64,000 bases of DNA from Hyphomicrobiales bacterium (GCA_016710435.1 JADJVV010000001.1:2440501-2504500), one strand, 5' to 3'. Shown: positions 1 through 9,546, numbered from the stretch's first letter. Numbers and translations: made by a program. The notes: generated by a model from the letters alone, not told the origin.

Positions 1-170
1 TCGTCCTCAGCTGTCTCTTCGCCTCGGGCTTCCAATGGTTCTTCGTCGTCAAACGTAGGTTCAAGGTCTTCGCCATCATACTCCGCGGCTTCCATGCGGT
101 CGTTTTCATCAGGCTCGACAACGGACGATTTCTTTTCCCCGGCTGGTGTGGCACGCTTTGATTTGCTCAT
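1..170 (-). CDS. Acidic N-terminal fragment of an unidentified protein (runs off left edge)
   Basis: Only the first 56 codons are in the window. The visible part starts MSKSKRATPAGEKKSS and continues as a strongly acidic, low-complexity stretch rich in Glu and Asp, with no signal peptide or membrane segment. Its ATG overlaps the stop codon of the upstream TAXI-type gene (ATGA at 167-170), so the two are probably translationally coupled. The rest lies outside the window. I do not recognise a family. A fused transporter subunit is conceivable from context but nothing visible supports it. Confidence 0.6.
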   Translation of the reverse strand, partial: MSKSKRATPAGEKKSSVVEPDENDRMEAAEYDGEDLEPTFDDEEPLEARGEETAED

Positions 171-1150
171 TGCCCGTCTCCTTGTTGCAGTTCGGTTTCA
201 GCACCGGTGGTGCTGGTGGATGCAGATTCGGCAGCGGTGTCCTGCAAGGCAGCCTGTGCCGCCTTGTGCCGGGTCCAACCCGGAATTTCCGCTGTCAGGT
301 TTGCGTTGATCTTCAATTGCCCGGCATTGCGGAGCAGGGCGGAGGTGAAAGCCTTGAGACGCGCGTCCGTGGCCTTGTCGGCGCCCTTGCTGAACACCAT
401 CACCGCAAGCGGCGCCGCCACCGTCTCGACATCACCGCCTTCACTGATGAGCGATGGTGCATCGGTGGGCGAAAGCATGATCGGGGAATAGGTAGAGTCG
501 AGCTGCTTCGGTAGCGCCAGTGGCAGGATTTTGAAGCGCTTCCCATCCAGCCGCGCCGACTTCAGCGCGCTGGCATCCACCAGTGCCGCATCCGCAGAGC
601 CTTGCGACAACACGGTGAGCGCTTCCGCGTTCTGCCGTGGCACGCGCGCGAAGGAAACATCGGACGCATTGAACAGCAACTCGCCCGCGACGAAGCCCAT
701 GCTGCCCGTCGGTCCTGTCGCCACACGTTTTCCAGCGAGATCAGCGAGGCTGTCGATGCCCTTGCCCACAACCAATGCCCATTTGATGGATTGCAGGCGA
801 ACGAGATACGTGACCTTGCCGTCCAGTCCCTGCAGCAAGCCCTGCGCCTGCGCATAAGTGAGCGTGTCGAGCGGCAACAAGGCTGCATCCACGCGGTCGA
901 GATAGGCCAGATCGGAAACGGCTTGCAGGGTCCCGGCACCGACGATGGGCAGGACGCGGAGGCCCTGTTCATGCTGCACGGTCGCGGCAATACTATTGGC
1001 AAGACCCAGCCACTGCGGATCGGCCGCCATCAGCCCCAGCGTGTTCTGGTTCAATTTGTCGGCGCGTGAATCCGCCGTGGCCGTGTGTGCTGACGCAAAC
1101 AACAGGCCAACCGCGACAACCGCCGCCATGAAGGGCTTCAATTGGCCCAT
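167..1150 (-). CDS. TAXI-family solute-binding protein (periplasmic)
   Basis: A 327-residue protein with an N-terminal signal peptide (about residues 1-26, cleavage near TATA-DS). The mature part looks like the type II periplasmic binding fold of TAXI proteins, the solute receptors of TRAP transporters: segments such as GAGTLQAVSDLAYL and GKRVATGPTGS match the family pattern of an early ligand loop and a GSG-like phosphate/carboxylate loop. The C-terminal 20 residues are Ser/Thr/Gln-rich and probably disordered. No TRAP permease is visible, though the coupled gene on its 3' side is incomplete. It lies 110 bp downstream of citrate synthase on the same strand and could share its transcript. Ligand unknown. 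Confidence 0.65.
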   Translation of the reverse strand: MGQLKPFMAAVVAVGLLFASAHTATADSRADKLNQNTLGLMAADPQWLGLANSIAATVQHEQGLRVLPIVGAGTLQAVSDLAYLDRVDAALLPLDTLTYAQAQGLLQGLDGKVTYLVRLQSIKWALVVGKGIDSLADLAGKRVATGPTGSMGFVAGELLFNASDVSFARVPRQNAEALTVLSQGSADAALVDASALKSARLDGKRFKILPLALPKQLDSTYSPIMLSPTDAPSLISEGGDVETVAAPLAVMVFSKGADKATDARLKAFTSALLRNAGQLKINANLTAEIPGWTRHKAAQAALQDTAAESASTSTTGAETELQQGDGQ

Positions 1151-1260
1151 CCACCTACCCCGCGATTGCCGTCCCAGGGTGGGGCACCACGCCCCCTCGA
1201 GGTTAACTCTTCATCAGATTTTGTGGCGCTGGCGGGGCGGAAATGGGGAATTGTGGCGTA

Positions 1261-2403
1261 TCAGCTCCGGCGGTCCAAGGGCAGATAATCCCGAGCTTCC
1301 GGACCGTCATAGAGCGTCAAGGGCCTGATCAGAATGTTGTTTTGCAGTTGTTCCAGGCACTGCACGGTCCACCCCGGAACCCGGCCCGCCGCAAAGATGG
1401 GCACAAACAGGTCCGGCGCGATGCCATTCAGATAGTAAATGACCCCGGAGTAGAAATCGACGTTCACGTTCACCCCGAAGCGCGCATAGGGCCGCATCGC
1501 TTCCACCACAGCCTGCAGGATGGCGAACCACTTGGGTTCTCCCATCTCCCGCGAGAGCTGTTCCACGCCATCGCGCATGTGACGCGCGCGCGGGTCTTCC
1601 GTCCGGTAGACCCGGTGGCCGAAGCCGGTGACGGCATCGCCGGCCGCGCGCTTGGTCTTCACGTAGGCCGCTGCATTCTCCGGCGTGCCGATCTCCTGGG
1701 CCATCTTCATCACGTCCTCGGCCGCTCCACCGTGGGCGGGGCCGGAGAGGGCCGCGATGGCCGCAGTCATGGCGGCATGAAGGTTTGCTTCCGTGCCGAT
1801 AACCACACGACCGGCGAAGGAGGAGGCGTTGCTGCCGTGCTCGGCATGGAGAATGAGGTCGCGGTCCATGAGCTTTGCAGCCGCCTGCGAAGGTTCACGG
1901 CCTGTGAGCATCCAGAGGAAGTGCGCGGCGTGGGAGAGGCCTGCACCGGGTTGCGGCACGGCCCGCCCCGTCCGCACCGCCGCATGGACACCGATGATGA
2001 CGGGAATCTGCGCGGTGAGGCGAAGGCCCTTGGCGCGGGTTGCCTCAAGGGAATTGTCATCGGCCTGCGGATCAAAGGCGGCGAGCGCCGAGACCGCCGT
2101 ACGCAACACATCCATCGGGTGGGCGTGCGCCAGGGTGTGGATGATGTGGGTGACGCCGTCCGGCAATTGGCGTGCCGCCCCCAACGTGGCCCGCGTGGTT
2201 TCGAGTTCAGCCCGAGTGGGCAATTCGCCGTGCAGCAGCAGGTGTGCCGTTTCCTCGAAAGTGGACTGTTGTGCAAGATCGTGGATGGAGTATCCCCGGT
2301 AGCGAAGCTCACCTGCCTTGCCGTCAATGAATGTCGTGGCCGAGCGCTCAAAATAGACGCCCTTGAGGCCGCGATGGATTTCGATCTTGTCTTCGCTGGA
2401 CAT
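1261..2403 (-). CDS. Citrate synthase (short type; 2-methylcitrate synthase possible)
   Basis: Condenses oxaloacetate with acetyl-CoA (or propionyl-CoA in PrpC members) in the cytoplasm. The 380-residue length is that of the short dimeric CitZ/PrpC-like group. The catalytic triad is visible: His224 in LSGPAHGG, His263 in GFGHRVY and Asp316 in [20 protein letters not shown] near 186-196 is the conserved substrate loop. The neighbours are pta (divergent, starts only 23 bp apart) and ackA. That places it with acetyl-CoA/acetyl-phosphate exchange, and no prpB, prpD or acn is present, so citrate synthase is preferred over methylcitrate synthase. Confidence 0.85.
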   Translation of the reverse strand: MSSEDKIEIHRGLKGVYFERSATTFIDGKAGELRYRGYSIHDLAQQSTFEETAHLLLHGELPTRAELETTRATLGAARQLPDGVTHIIHTLAHAHPMDVLRTAVSALAAFDPQADDNSLEATRAKGLRLTAQIPVIIGVHAAVRTGRAVPQPGAGLSHAAHFLWMLTGREPSQAAAKLMDRDLILHAEHGSNASSFAGRVVIGTEANLHAAMTAAIAALSGPAHGGAAEDVMKMAQEIGTPENAAAYVKTKRAAGDAVTGFGHRVYRTEDPRARHMRDGVEQLSREMGEPKWFAILQAVVEAMRPYARFGVNVNVDFYSGVIYYLNGIAPDLFVPIFAAGRVPGWTVQCLEQLQNNILIRPLTLYDGPEARDYLPLDRRS

Positions 2404-2426
2404 GCTGGGGTTCCGGAGGTTGCAAC

Positions 2427-3329
2427 GTGACAGTGATCGAAGAGGCCAAGGCCAAAATCAAGGGCAGGGGCCTGAAACTTGTGATGCCAGAATCCGGCGA
2501 CCCCCGGATCGCCGAGGCCGCCCGCCGCCTGCAAGACAACGGGTTGTCCGATGTCATCCTGTTCGGCGCGCATGATGTACCCGCGCCATCGCCGGAAGCC
2601 ATCGCCCGGTTGCGGGAGGTCCGCCCGAAATTGTCGGACTCGCTTGCCACGAAATTTCTGCAAAAGCCTCTGTTCGCGGGTGGTGCCCTGGTCGCCACGG
2701 GCCGCGCCGATGGCATGCTGGCGGGGGCGGCCAACGCCACGGCCCGTGTGATCGAAGCGGCGTTGATGACGATCGGCCTTGCACCCTCCATTGCAACGCC
2801 TTCCAGCTTCTTCCTCATGCAATGGCCCGAGCGCCGTCTCGTCTTTGCCGATTGTGCGGTGAACGTTCAGCCCACCGCCACCGAACTCGCCGACATCGCG
2901 ATTGCATCCGCCGCCAGCGCGCGCGCCGTGCTGGCGGACGCGCCCCGCGTGGCGCTGCTCTCCTTTTCCACCAAGGGATCGGGCGATCACCCCGATGCGG
3001 AGAAGGTGCGTGAGGCTCTTTTGCTCGCCCGCGCCCGCGCGCCATCTCTGCTCATCGATGGAGAGTTGCAGGGAGATGCGGCACTGTCGCAAGCCGTCGC
3101 CGCGCGCAAGGTGAAGGAGGAGAGCGCCGTTGCGGGCCGTGCCAACGTCCTCGTCTTCCCGGACCTCGACGCCGGCAACATCGCCTACAAGCTCACGCAA
3201 TATCTCGCGGGCGCGCAGGCAATCGGTCCGATCCTGCAAGGCTTCGCACGTCCGGTCTCCGACCTGTCACGCGGCGCCACGGTGGACGACATCGTGGATA
3301 CCGCAGCCCTGCTGCTGTCGATGGCCTGA
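2427..3329 (+). CDS. pta: Phosphate acetyltransferase (short form)
   Basis: Interconverts acetyl-CoA plus phosphate with acetyl phosphate plus CoA. At 300 residues it is a catalytic-domain-only PTA_PTB protein, without the DRTGG or MaoC domains found in longer forms. Conserved blocks include [15 protein letters not shown] near the N-terminus and the [10 protein letters not shown] region at about 175-185. I chose the GTG start because a GGAGG lies 8 nt upstream (2415-2419). The stop codon directly abuts the ackA stop on the other strand, so pta and ackA converge instead of forming the usual operon. The enzymes should still act in sequence. Confidence 0.85.
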   Translation: MTVIEEAKAKIKGRGLKLVMPESGDPRIAEAARRLQDNGLSDVILFGAHDVPAPSPEAIARLREVRPKLSDSLATKFLQKPLFAGGALVATGRADGMLAGAANATARVIEAALMTIGLAPSIATPSSFFLMQWPERRLVFADCAVNVQPTATELADIAIASAASARAVLADAPRVALLSFSTKGSGDHPDAEKVREALLLARARAPSLLIDGELQGDAALSQAVAARKVKEESAVAGRANVLVFPDLDAGNIAYKLTQYLAGAQAIGPILQGFARPVSDLSRGATVDDIVDTAALLLSMA

Positions 3330-4436
3330 TCACGCCTCCGGCGTGAGTGCCAGCACCGAAGCCACATGCCGCGCCATCGTCAGTTCCTCGTTGGCGGGAA
3401 TGACATGCACGTCAGATGGCGCAACGGCGAGCCAGGCGAGATGGGCCATGATGCGGGAGCGCACAGGCCCGGCATTCTCGCCCACACCACCGGTGAAGAC
3501 GATGGCATCGACGCCACCCAGCGCCGGCACCAGCGAGGCCGCATGGCGCGCCGCCGAATAACAGTAGTACTCGACAGCTTCCGCCGCTTCCGGGCGCTCG
3601 CTCGCCAGCAACTCCCGCATGTCGCCGGAGATGCCGGAGAGGCCGAGGAGTCCGCTTTTGCGGTAGAGCAGGTCTTCCAGTTGATCGAGTGTCAGCTTCT
3701 CGTCCCGCATCAGCGCCACCAGCACACCGGGGTCGATTGAGCCCGTGCGCGTGCCCATCACCAGACCGTCTGCGGTCGAGAAGCCCATGGTGGTGCCCAC
3801 GCTCTTCCCGTCCTGGATGGCGCACATGGATGATCCGGAGCCGAGATGGGCAGCAAGGATGCGGCGCGGCAGCGTTCCCCTCGTTTGTGCAGGCAGGGCC
3901 GAGACAATGTGCTCGTAGTTCAGCCCATGGAAGCCGTAACGCCGGTAGCCCTTGTCGCGATAGACGCGCGGCAGCGGCAGGCGCGTGGCGAGTTCCGGCT
4001 GCGTTGCATGAAAGGCGGTGTCGAAGCACGCCACCTGCGGCACCTCCGGCAGCAGGGCACGCATGTCGCGCAACACGCCGATGCCGAAGGGCAGGTGCAG
4101 CGGTGCCAGGCTGCGCAGGCTGTCCAGCGTCGTCAGCACCGTGTCATCAATGAGGGTGGGCGACACGAAGGCGGCGCCGCCATGGACGACGCGGTGGCCA
4201 ATGCCGCGCAACACTGTCTGCGACACACCCTCATCCCGCAGGAAAGCGAGCAGGATGGCAAGTCCATCCCGATAGGTGGTGGCCGCTGGCAGCAACCTGC
4301 TGATCTCGCCGCAGACGAGCTGCGGCGCCGTGCCGATGCCGCTCACCTGTCCGCGCAGGCGCTCGCTGAGGCCCTTCTCGTCATAGACGGCAAACTTGAG
4401 GGATGAGGATCCGGCATTGAGAACAAGGATGGCCAT
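3330..4436 (-). CDS. ackA: Acetate kinase
   Basis: Transfers phosphate between acetyl phosphate and ADP. The N-terminal LNAGSSSLKF loop, HRVVHGG, HLGSGSSMCAI, MGTRTGSIDPGV and FTGGVGENAG motifs of the ASKHA-fold acetokinase family are all present in order. The protein is 368 residues, a little shorter than the usual 390-400, without loss of a recognisable motif. It converges on pta with no intergenic gap, so the two cannot be co-transcribed. The 42 bp after its start separate it from the next minus-strand gene. Confidence 0.9.
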   Translation of the reverse strand: MAILVLNAGSSSLKFAVYDEKGLSERLRGQVSGIGTAPQLVCGEISRLLPAATTYRDGLAILLAFLRDEGVSQTVLRGIGHRVVHGGAAFVSPTLIDDTVLTTLDSLRSLAPLHLPFGIGVLRDMRALLPEVPQVACFDTAFHATQPELATRLPLPRVYRDKGYRRYGFHGLNYEHIVSALPAQTRGTLPRRILAAHLGSGSSMCAIQDGKSVGTTMGFSTADGLVMGTRTGSIDPGVLVALMRDEKLTLDQLEDLLYRKSGLLGLSGISGDMRELLASERPEAAEAVEYYCYSAARHAASLVPALGGVDAIVFTGGVGENAGPVRSRIMAHLAWLAVAPSDVHVIPANEELTMARHVASVLALTPEA

Positions 4437-4479
4437 GCCCCTTCTTCAGGGCAGCACGGCGGCCATGCAAGGGCCTGTC

Positions 4480-4890
4480 TCAGTATTTCACCAGTCCTGA
4501 TTTGGACAGCTTGAAGCCGGTGCCGTTGGCCATGCACTTCAACCCCGACGTGGAGGAGGTGCAGACGAAGCCCGCCTTCTTCCATTTGGTGCCATAGTCG
4601 AACACGTTGCCCAAGGGCTCGCCGTAACCGCAACCCGGCACTTCGCCCGGGTTCTTGTAGACGTGCATTTCGCCGTCGGGGGTGAGGGTCACGGTCCAGT
4701 ATTTCGGCTTCACGCGCGAGCACGAGAGCAACGGGCCATCCGCCGCATCACCGATGTAGGAGCAGCAGATGTTTCCGGAAGGCATGTCGAATTCCAGCGT
4801 GCCGCTGTCCGACGGCGTGAAATCGATGGCGAAGGCCGGAACCGTGAGCAGGGCGGCCAGAAGAGGGGTGAGCGACAGTGACTTGAACAT
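4480..4890 (-). CDS. Secreted cysteine-containing protein, DUF6636-like
   Basis: A 136-residue protein with a clear signal peptide (MFKSLSLTPLLAALLTVPAFA). The mature part has several cysteines and an F..PSGNI-C-type motif (FDMPSGNICCSYI), which resembles DUF6636 proteins of unknown function, followed by GCGYGEPLG. An in-frame ATG 48 nt further upstream exists, but the chosen start has a GGAG 7 nt upstream and opens directly on the signal peptide. The gene is divergent from zur, and the Zur box at 5001-5015 lies about 110 bp upstream of its start, so zinc-dependent control is possible but unproven. Confidence 0.55.
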   Translation of the reverse strand: MFKSLSLTPLLAALLTVPAFAIDFTPSDSGTLEFDMPSGNICCSYIGDAADGPLLSCSRVKPKYWTVTLTPDGEMHVYKNPGEVPGCGYGEPLGNVFDYGTKWKKAGFVCTSSTSGLKCMANGTGFKLSKSGLVKY

Positions 4891-5000
4891 GGGCGTCTCC
4901 TTCTGGGCTGCACTTGAGCAGGCGCCGCCTGAATGCAACTTGAACGGATAGACCGCTGAGCCGTCCTGCCCGTTGGGGGCGGATTGTAATCGACGCCGAA

Positions 5001-5015
5001 TGTTATAATATAACA
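5001..5015. promoter_or_regulatory. Zur box overlapping the zur promoter
   Basis: TGTTATA-A-TATAACA is a perfect 7-1-7 inverted repeat and matches the core of known proteobacterial Zur operators. It contains a perfect TATAAT at 5004-5009. It ends 3 nt before the zur ATG. This implies autorepression of zur-znuCB by zinc-loaded Zur and a transcript with almost no leader. Confidence 0.85.
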
Positions 5016-5018
5016 GGC

Positions 5019-5492
5019 ATGACTTTCCCCAGCCCCAAGCACGATCACCGCTCCTGCACGCGCAGTATCGTGGCCCATGCTGAACAGGTGTGCGCCGAAA
5101 CCGGTGCCCGCCTGACGGAACAGCGCCGCGATGTGCTGGTCTGTGTAGCAGAAAGCCATCAGGCCGTGGGGGCCTATGACATCATCGAGCGCATGGCCGT
5201 CCACGGGCCGCGGCCTGCCCCGATCACGGTCTACCGGGCGCTGGAATTCCTGCAGGGCCAGAACCTCGTGCACAAGATTGAAAGCCGCAACGCCTTCGTG
5301 GCCTGCGCCGAACGCCACGACGGTTCGCCCGCAGCCTTGCTCATCTGCGAAGGCTGCGGAAATGTCTCCGAGGTGCTCGACCGCGATGCCGCGTCGGGTC
5401 TCATCGCGGCCGCCCACAGCCAGGGCTTCACCGTGAAGCATTCCGTTGTCGAACTGTCGGGCCTCTGTGCCCATTGCGGCGTGGTGGCGTGA
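5019..5492 (+). CDS. zur: Zinc uptake regulator, Fur family
   Basis: Zinc-sensing repressor of zinc import. The 157-residue protein has the Fur winged-helix N-terminal half (RLTEQRRDVL, then TVYRALEFLQ as the recognition region). The dimerisation half carries two CxxC pairs (Cys110/113 in CEGCG and Cys150/153 in CAHCG) that hold the structural zinc. It heads zur-znuC-znuB, whose frames overlap by TGATG-type junctions. The start lies only 3 nt after the Zur box with no Shine-Dalgarno sequence, and the next in-frame ATG is inside the DNA-binding domain. A leaderless message is therefore likely. Confidence 0.9.
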   Translation: MTFPSPKHDHRSCTRSIVAHAEQVCAETGARLTEQRRDVLVCVAESHQAVGAYDIIERMAVHGPRPAPITVYRALEFLQGQNLVHKIESRNAFVACAERHDGSPAALLICEGCGNVSEVLDRDAASGLIAAAHSQGFTVKHSVVELSGLCAHCGVVA

Positions 5493-6265
5493 TGCTGAAG
5501 GTGAACAACGCGCTGGTTGCTGCCCATGACGTGACGCTGAAGGCCGGCGGGCGTGTCATTCTCGACCATGTGAATCTCGCCGTGCGGCCGGGCGAAATCG
5601 TCACAATCATTGGCCCCAACGGGGCTGGCAAATCCACGCTGGTGAAGGTGCTGCTCGGCCTCACCGCAGCGACCGCGGGCCGGGTGGAGATGGTACCGGG
5701 CCTCCGGATCGGTTACGTGCCGCAGCGATTTCCGCTGGCGATGAACGTGCCCCTCTCGGTTCGCCGGCTCATGACCTTGACGCTCTCCGCCCCCGAACTC
5801 GAAATCGGCGCGGCACTGGGCGAAACCGGCGTTGCCCATTTGATCGACGCGCGTGTCACGGATCTGTCGGGCGGTGAATTGCAGCGCGTGCTGCTGGCCC
5901 GTGCCCTCTTGCGCAGGCCACAGCTGCTGGTGCTGGACGAACCGGTGCAGGCGGTGGATTTCCACGGCGAAGTCAAACTGTATGAACTGATCTCCGCCAT
6001 CCGCAAATCCCATGGCTGCGGCATCCTCATGGTAAGTCACGATCTGCACATGGTGATGGCGGAGAGCGACCACGTGATCTGCCTCAATGCCCACGTCTGC
6101 TGCGAGGGCGGCCCCACGGCCGTGCAGAAGGACCCGGAATTCGCCAAACTTTTCGGCCCCGCCGCAGCGCGCATGATCGCTGCCTACACCCACGATCACG
6201 ACCATGATCACGAAAGCCATGGCGGACATGGCCATGACCATCACCACCATGGGCACAAGCACTGA
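5492..6265 (+). CDS. znuC: Zinc ABC transporter ATP-binding protein
   Basis: Cytoplasmic ATPase of the high-affinity zinc importer. Walker A (GPNGAGKST, residues 41-49), the signature LSGGELQRV, Walker B (LLVLDEP) and the switch His (MVSHDLH) are intact. The C-terminal tail is a His/Asp-rich metal-binding stretch (HDHDHDHESHGG onward), common in ZnuC. The start used here is the ATG overlapping the zur stop (TGATG). A GTG-type start 18 nt upstream would add residues inside zur. The partner permease follows with a TGATG overlap. No znuA gene for the binding protein is in the window. Confidence 0.92.
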   Translation: MLKVNNALVAAHDVTLKAGGRVILDHVNLAVRPGEIVTIIGPNGAGKSTLVKVLLGLTAATAGRVEMVPGLRIGYVPQRFPLAMNVPLSVRRLMTLTLSAPELEIGAALGETGVAHLIDARVTDLSGGELQRVLLARALLRRPQLLVLDEPVQAVDFHGEVKLYELISAIRKSHGCGILMVSHDLHMVMAESDHVICLNAHVCCEGGPTAVQKDPEFAKLFGPAAARMIAAYTHDHDHDHESHGGHGHDHHHHGHKH

Positions 6266-7065
6266 TGCTCGATATTCTTTTTGAACCGTTTTTCCGCCGC
6301 GCACTTCTCGCAGGTCTCGCCGTGGCGCTGGTTGCAGGCCCCATCGGCTGCTTCATCGTCTGGCGGCGCATGGCCTATTTCGGCGAGACTCTGGCCCACG
6401 CCGGACTGCTGGGGGCGGGGCTTGGACTACTCTTTAATGTCAACATCGCAATCACGGCGGTCGTCGTTGCCATGATCCTCGCCCTCATCCTCATCGCGCT
6501 GCGGCGGCAACAGCAACTCGCCGTCGACACGATCCTCGGCATTCTCTCGCACACAGCCTTGGCGCTGGGTGTGGTGGTAATCGGGCTGGTGACGGGCGCT
6601 GTCACGGGGCATCTCGACATCCTGTTCGGTGACGTGCTCACCGTCTCCAGCCGCGACGTCTGGACAGTCTGGATCGTCGCCGCTGCCGCGCTCCTCCTGC
6701 TGGCGACCCTGTGGCGCCGGATGATCGCCATCTCTGTGCATGAAGACCTCGCCCGCGCGGAAGGCATCAACGTGCAGCTGGTGGAGCTGCTGTTCACGCT
6801 GCTCATCGCCTTCGTCGTCGCCATCTCCATGAAGATCGTGGGGCTGTTGCTGATCACGGCGCTCACCGTCATTCCTGCAGCGGCAGCGCGGCGCCTGTCG
6901 GCAACGCCAGAGAGCATGGCGGTGTTGAGCGTCGTCCTCGCCGCAGCCGCCGTGCTGGCGGGACTGTTCATGTCCGCCGCCTGGGGCACTGTCGCAGGTC
7001 CGTCGATTGTCCTGTCCGCCGGACTTCTCTTTGTCTTGACCTTGCCGCTCGGACAACGCAGTTAG
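6265..7065 (+). CDS. znuB: Zinc ABC transporter permease
   Basis: Inner-membrane channel subunit of the zinc importer, ABC-3 family. The 266 residues hold about eight hydrophobic segments, and the ABC-3 coupling region is seen around [14 protein letters not shown]. Its ATG overlaps the znuC stop, so translation is coupled. With ZnuC and an external ZnuA encoded elsewhere it would move zinc from periplasm to cytoplasm under Zur control. Confidence 0.92.
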   Translation: MLDILFEPFFRRALLAGLAVALVAGPIGCFIVWRRMAYFGETLAHAGLLGAGLGLLFNVNIAITAVVVAMILALILIALRRQQQLAVDTILGILSHTALALGVVVIGLVTGAVTGHLDILFGDVLTVSSRDVWTVWIVAAAALLLLATLWRRMIAISVHEDLARAEGINVQLVELLFTLLIAFVVAISMKIVGLLLITALTVIPAAAARRLSATPESMAVLSVVLAAAAVLAGLFMSAAWGTVAGPSIVLSAGLLFVLTLPLGQRS

Positions 7066-7084
7066 CGGCGGAAAAGGGAGCGCA

Positions 7085-8335
7085 ATGAACTTCTCAGCAA
7101 CGCATCCGCGCCGGGCCTCGGTGGGCGTCATGGTTGGAAATGTCACGGTGGGCGGCGGCCATCCCGTCGTCGTGCAATCCATGACCAACACGGACACCGC
7201 CGATGCCGAGGGCACGGCCCGGCAGGTGGCGGAACTTGCCCGCGCAGGGTCCGAACTCGTGCGCATCACGGTGGACCGCGAAGAGTCGGCCGCCGCCGTG
7301 CCCCGCATCCGCGACCGTCTTGTACAAATGGGCATGAGCGTGCCGCTGGTCGGCGATTTCCACTACAACGGCCACCTCCTGTTGTCGCAGTTCCCCGCCT
7401 GCGCGGAAGCCCTCGACAAGTACCGCATCAATCCCGGCAACGTCGGCTTCAAGGAGAAGCAGGACCGCAACTTTGCGCAGATGATCGAGATCGCCATCCG
7501 CCACGGCAAGCCCGTACGGATCGGCGTCAACTGGGGCTCGCTCGACCAGTCGCTGCTGACGAAGCTGATGGACGAGAACCATGCCTCGCCGCGGCCGGTG
7601 GAAGCGCGCAGCGTGATGCACGAGGCCGTGGTGCAATCTGGTCTTCTCTCCGCCGCCCGCGCCGAGGATCTGGGCCTCGCCCGCAACAGGATCATCATTT
7701 CCGCCAAGTGTTCGGAGGTGCAGGACTTGATCGCCGTCTATCGCCTGTTGGCCGCGCGCAGCGACCACGCCCTCCATCTCGGACTGACCGAGGCGGGCAT
7801 GGGGTCGAAAGGCATTGTCGCATCGACCGCGGCCCTCGCGGTGCTGTTGCAGGAGGGGATCGGCGATACGATCCGCATTTCCCTCACACCCGAACCCGGC
7901 GGCGACCGCACGCGTGAAGTGATCGTGGCGCAGGAAATCCTGCAGACCATGGGCCTGCGCGCCTTCGCACCCATGGTGATCGCCTGTCCGGGATGTGGCC
8001 GTACCACGTCGACCGTGTTCCAGGAACTGGCGCAGGACATTCAGAATCATGTGCGCAGCCGCATGCCGGAATGGCGGGCGCAGTATCCGGGCTTTGAAAC
8101 GCTTCAACTTGCCGTGATGGGTTGCATCGTCAACGGCCCCGGTGAATCGAAACACGCCGACATCGGCATCTCGCTTCCCGGCACGGGTGAATTGCCGGCG
8201 GCACCCGTCTACGTCGATGGCCAGAAGGTGAAGACGCTGCGCGGTGAAAACATCGCGACGCAGTTCAAGGACATCGTCGAGACCTATGTGCGCGAGCGCT
8301 GGGGCAGGGGCGGGCGTTCGGCGCACCATGGCTGA
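7085..8335 (+). CDS. ispG: 4-Hydroxy-3-methylbut-2-en-1-yl diphosphate synthase (flavodoxin)
   Basis: Seventh step of the MEP isoprenoid pathway: reductive ring opening of methylerythritol cyclodiphosphate to HMBPP. The TIM-barrel N-terminal half begins after [21 protein letters not shown] residues. The [4Fe-4S] half has CPGCGRTTS and CIVNGPGES, supplying three Cys ligands and the Glu ligand. The length of 416 fits the family. It follows znuB by 19 bp with a GGGAGCGCA Shine-Dalgarno. Its last 8 nt overlap the start of the next gene. A farnesyl diphosphate synthase-like gene lies about 3 kb downstream, so two isoprenoid genes are close but not in one operon. Confidence 0.95.
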   Translation: MNFSATHPRRASVGVMVGNVTVGGGHPVVVQSMTNTDTADAEGTARQVAELARAGSELVRITVDREESAAAVPRIRDRLVQMGMSVPLVGDFHYNGHLLLSQFPACAEALDKYRINPGNVGFKEKQDRNFAQMIEIAIRHGKPVRIGVNWGSLDQSLLTKLMDENHASPRPVEARSVMHEAVVQSGLLSAARAEDLGLARNRIIISAKCSEVQDLIAVYRLLAARSDHALHLGLTEAGMGSKGIVASTAALAVLLQEGIGDTIRISLTPEPGGDRTREVIVAQEILQTMGLRAFAPMVIACPGCGRTTSTVFQELAQDIQNHVRSRMPEWRAQYPGFETLQLAVMGCIVNGPGESKHADIGISLPGTGELPAAPVYVDGQKVKTLRGENIATQFKDIVETYVRERWGRGGRSAHHG

Positions 8336-9074
8336 AGCCGTCAGCGTCAAGAAGTTCCTCGCCGAGTCCGATCAGAACCTGCGCATCGGCGACATCATCC
8401 TCTCGCGCAGTCCGACGTTTCTGAGCTGGGCCATTCGCTGGGCCACGGGCAGCGCCTTCAGTCACGCCGCTTTGGTGTTCCTCGTGGCGCATCCCGATGA
8501 AGGTTTCTCAAGCAGCTTCCTGGTGGAGAGCGTGCGCGAAGGCGTAGGGCTCGCCAACATCCGTGACTACATCGCAGGCCGCCATCCGCACGCCGAAATC
8601 GTCGTGCTGCGGCTGGAGGGTGAGCAGTTTACCGAGAGCTACTTCAAGAAGGTGCGTGGCCTGATGCTGGACCACGTGAAGTCAGGCTATGACTTCGGCC
8701 GCGTGATGCGCATGGGCCTCTCCGCGCTCTTCAGCTTGCGGCTCGGCTGGTTCACCATCAGCAAGGGCCAGCAGAAATCCATGGAACATGCGGTGACGAT
8801 GACGCGCCGCCGCCTGCACAAATGGGTGCCGCCCCAGTTCATCTGCTCGGGCTTCATCCAGTACGGCCTCGCCAAGGCAGCCGAGATGCAGGGCATCACC
8901 GCGAACGTGATGCTGAAGGACGGACTGTCACCGGATGACCGCGATGGCATCCTCGCCGTGACCCCGGAAGACGTGGCCCGCTCGCCCCGTCTCACATGGC
9001 GCTTCGCCATCCGCCGGGGCTATGTCTATCCGGTGAAGAACTACGACGAAGCGCTGACGCGGATATCGCAATAG
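8328..9074 (+). CDS. YaeF/YiiX (C92) permuted papain-like amidase
   Basis: A 248-residue protein of the permuted NlpC/P60 group. The family pattern is seen as GDIILSRS...SAFSHAALV with the conserved His at residue 46, and later QFICSGFIQ with the likely nucleophile Cys173. The order His-then-Cys is the permuted arrangement of C92 peptidases. No signal peptide is evident, so location is uncertain. The chosen ATG overlaps the end of ispG. A longer frame starting at 8244 would lie inside ispG and is Arg/Ser-rich, typical of a shadow. The substrate is unknown; relatives act on lipid-linked amides or peptides. Confidence 0.75.
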   Translation: MAEAVSVKKFLAESDQNLRIGDIILSRSPTFLSWAIRWATGSAFSHAALVFLVAHPDEGFSSSFLVESVREGVGLANIRDYIAGRHPHAEIVVLRLEGEQFTESYFKKVRGLMLDHVKSGYDFGRVMRMGLSALFSLRLGWFTISKGQQKSMEHAVTMTRRRLHKWVPPQFICSGFIQYGLAKAAEMQGITANVMLKDGLSPDDRDGILAVTPEDVARSPRLTWRFAIRRGYVYPVKNYDEALTRISQ

Positions 9075-9085
9075 GCAAGAACAGC

Positions 9086-9113
9086 CCGGGGTTCGTGGCC
9101 TCGCGAACCCCGG
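9086..9113. terminator. Strong hairpin between convergent genes
   Basis: CCGGGGTTCG and CGAACCCCGG form a 10-bp perfect stem around an 8-nt loop, placed between the stop codons of the amidase gene and the convergent DUF4242 gene. There is no U-tract on either side, so it may be a processing or bidirectional stop structure and not a classic intrinsic terminator. Confidence 0.5.
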
Positions 9114-9121
9114 TGCAGGCG

Positions 9122-9418
9122 TCAGGCGGCGGCCATCATCGGATCGGCACGCACGATGACCGTGGTGGCGACGGGATAGAATTCTTCGCCCGGCATGCCG
9201 ACGCGGCGCGCATGGTCACGGATCGCTTCACCATCGACGGCTTCATAGATGCAGAACGTGCCGATGCGGCCATCGGGTTCCTGCACGACATAACTGCGAA
9301 TCCAGCGGACCTTGTCCGGCATGTCTTCGTTGCCGATGCGGGCGGATTTCGCGCCGGCAATTTCCAATTCTGGGATGTTCTTCCAGGCGCTGGGCCGGCG
9401 AATGACGTAGAGCTGCAT
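9122..9418 (-). CDS. DUF4242 small protein
   Basis: A 98-residue cytoplasmic protein starting MQLYVIRRPSAW. The short ferredoxin-like alpha/beta pattern with YVVQEPDGRIGTFCIYEA and HARRVGMPGEEFYPV matches DUF4242, whose best-studied relative is the nickel-binding SCO4226 of Streptomyces. His and Glu residues in the second motif are candidate metal ligands. It is a single gene with a stem-loop on its 3' side. Function in this organism is unknown. Confidence 0.75.
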   Translation of the reverse strand: MQLYVIRRPSAWKNIPELEIAGAKSARIGNEDMPDKVRWIRSYVVQEPDGRIGTFCIYEAVDGEAIRDHARRVGMPGEEFYPVATTVIVRADPMMAAA

Positions 9419-9546
9419 GATGTGAAACCTTTGATTGCGGCGTGATTGCCGTGACCATCACCTAGGTTTTCACCCCATCAAAGTCCTTACCGCCGACTTA
9501 TCTTTTCCCTATATTCCCCCGCGGGGCGAGCTTCCGGAGACCAACG

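Noticed and set aside
1243..2430. A 395-codon plus-strand open frame covering citrate synthase, and a 490-codon minus frame at 1767-3239
   Set aside because: Both are shadows in GC-rich DNA. They are rich in Arg, Gly and His, have no motif, and lie over genes with catalytic residues in place.
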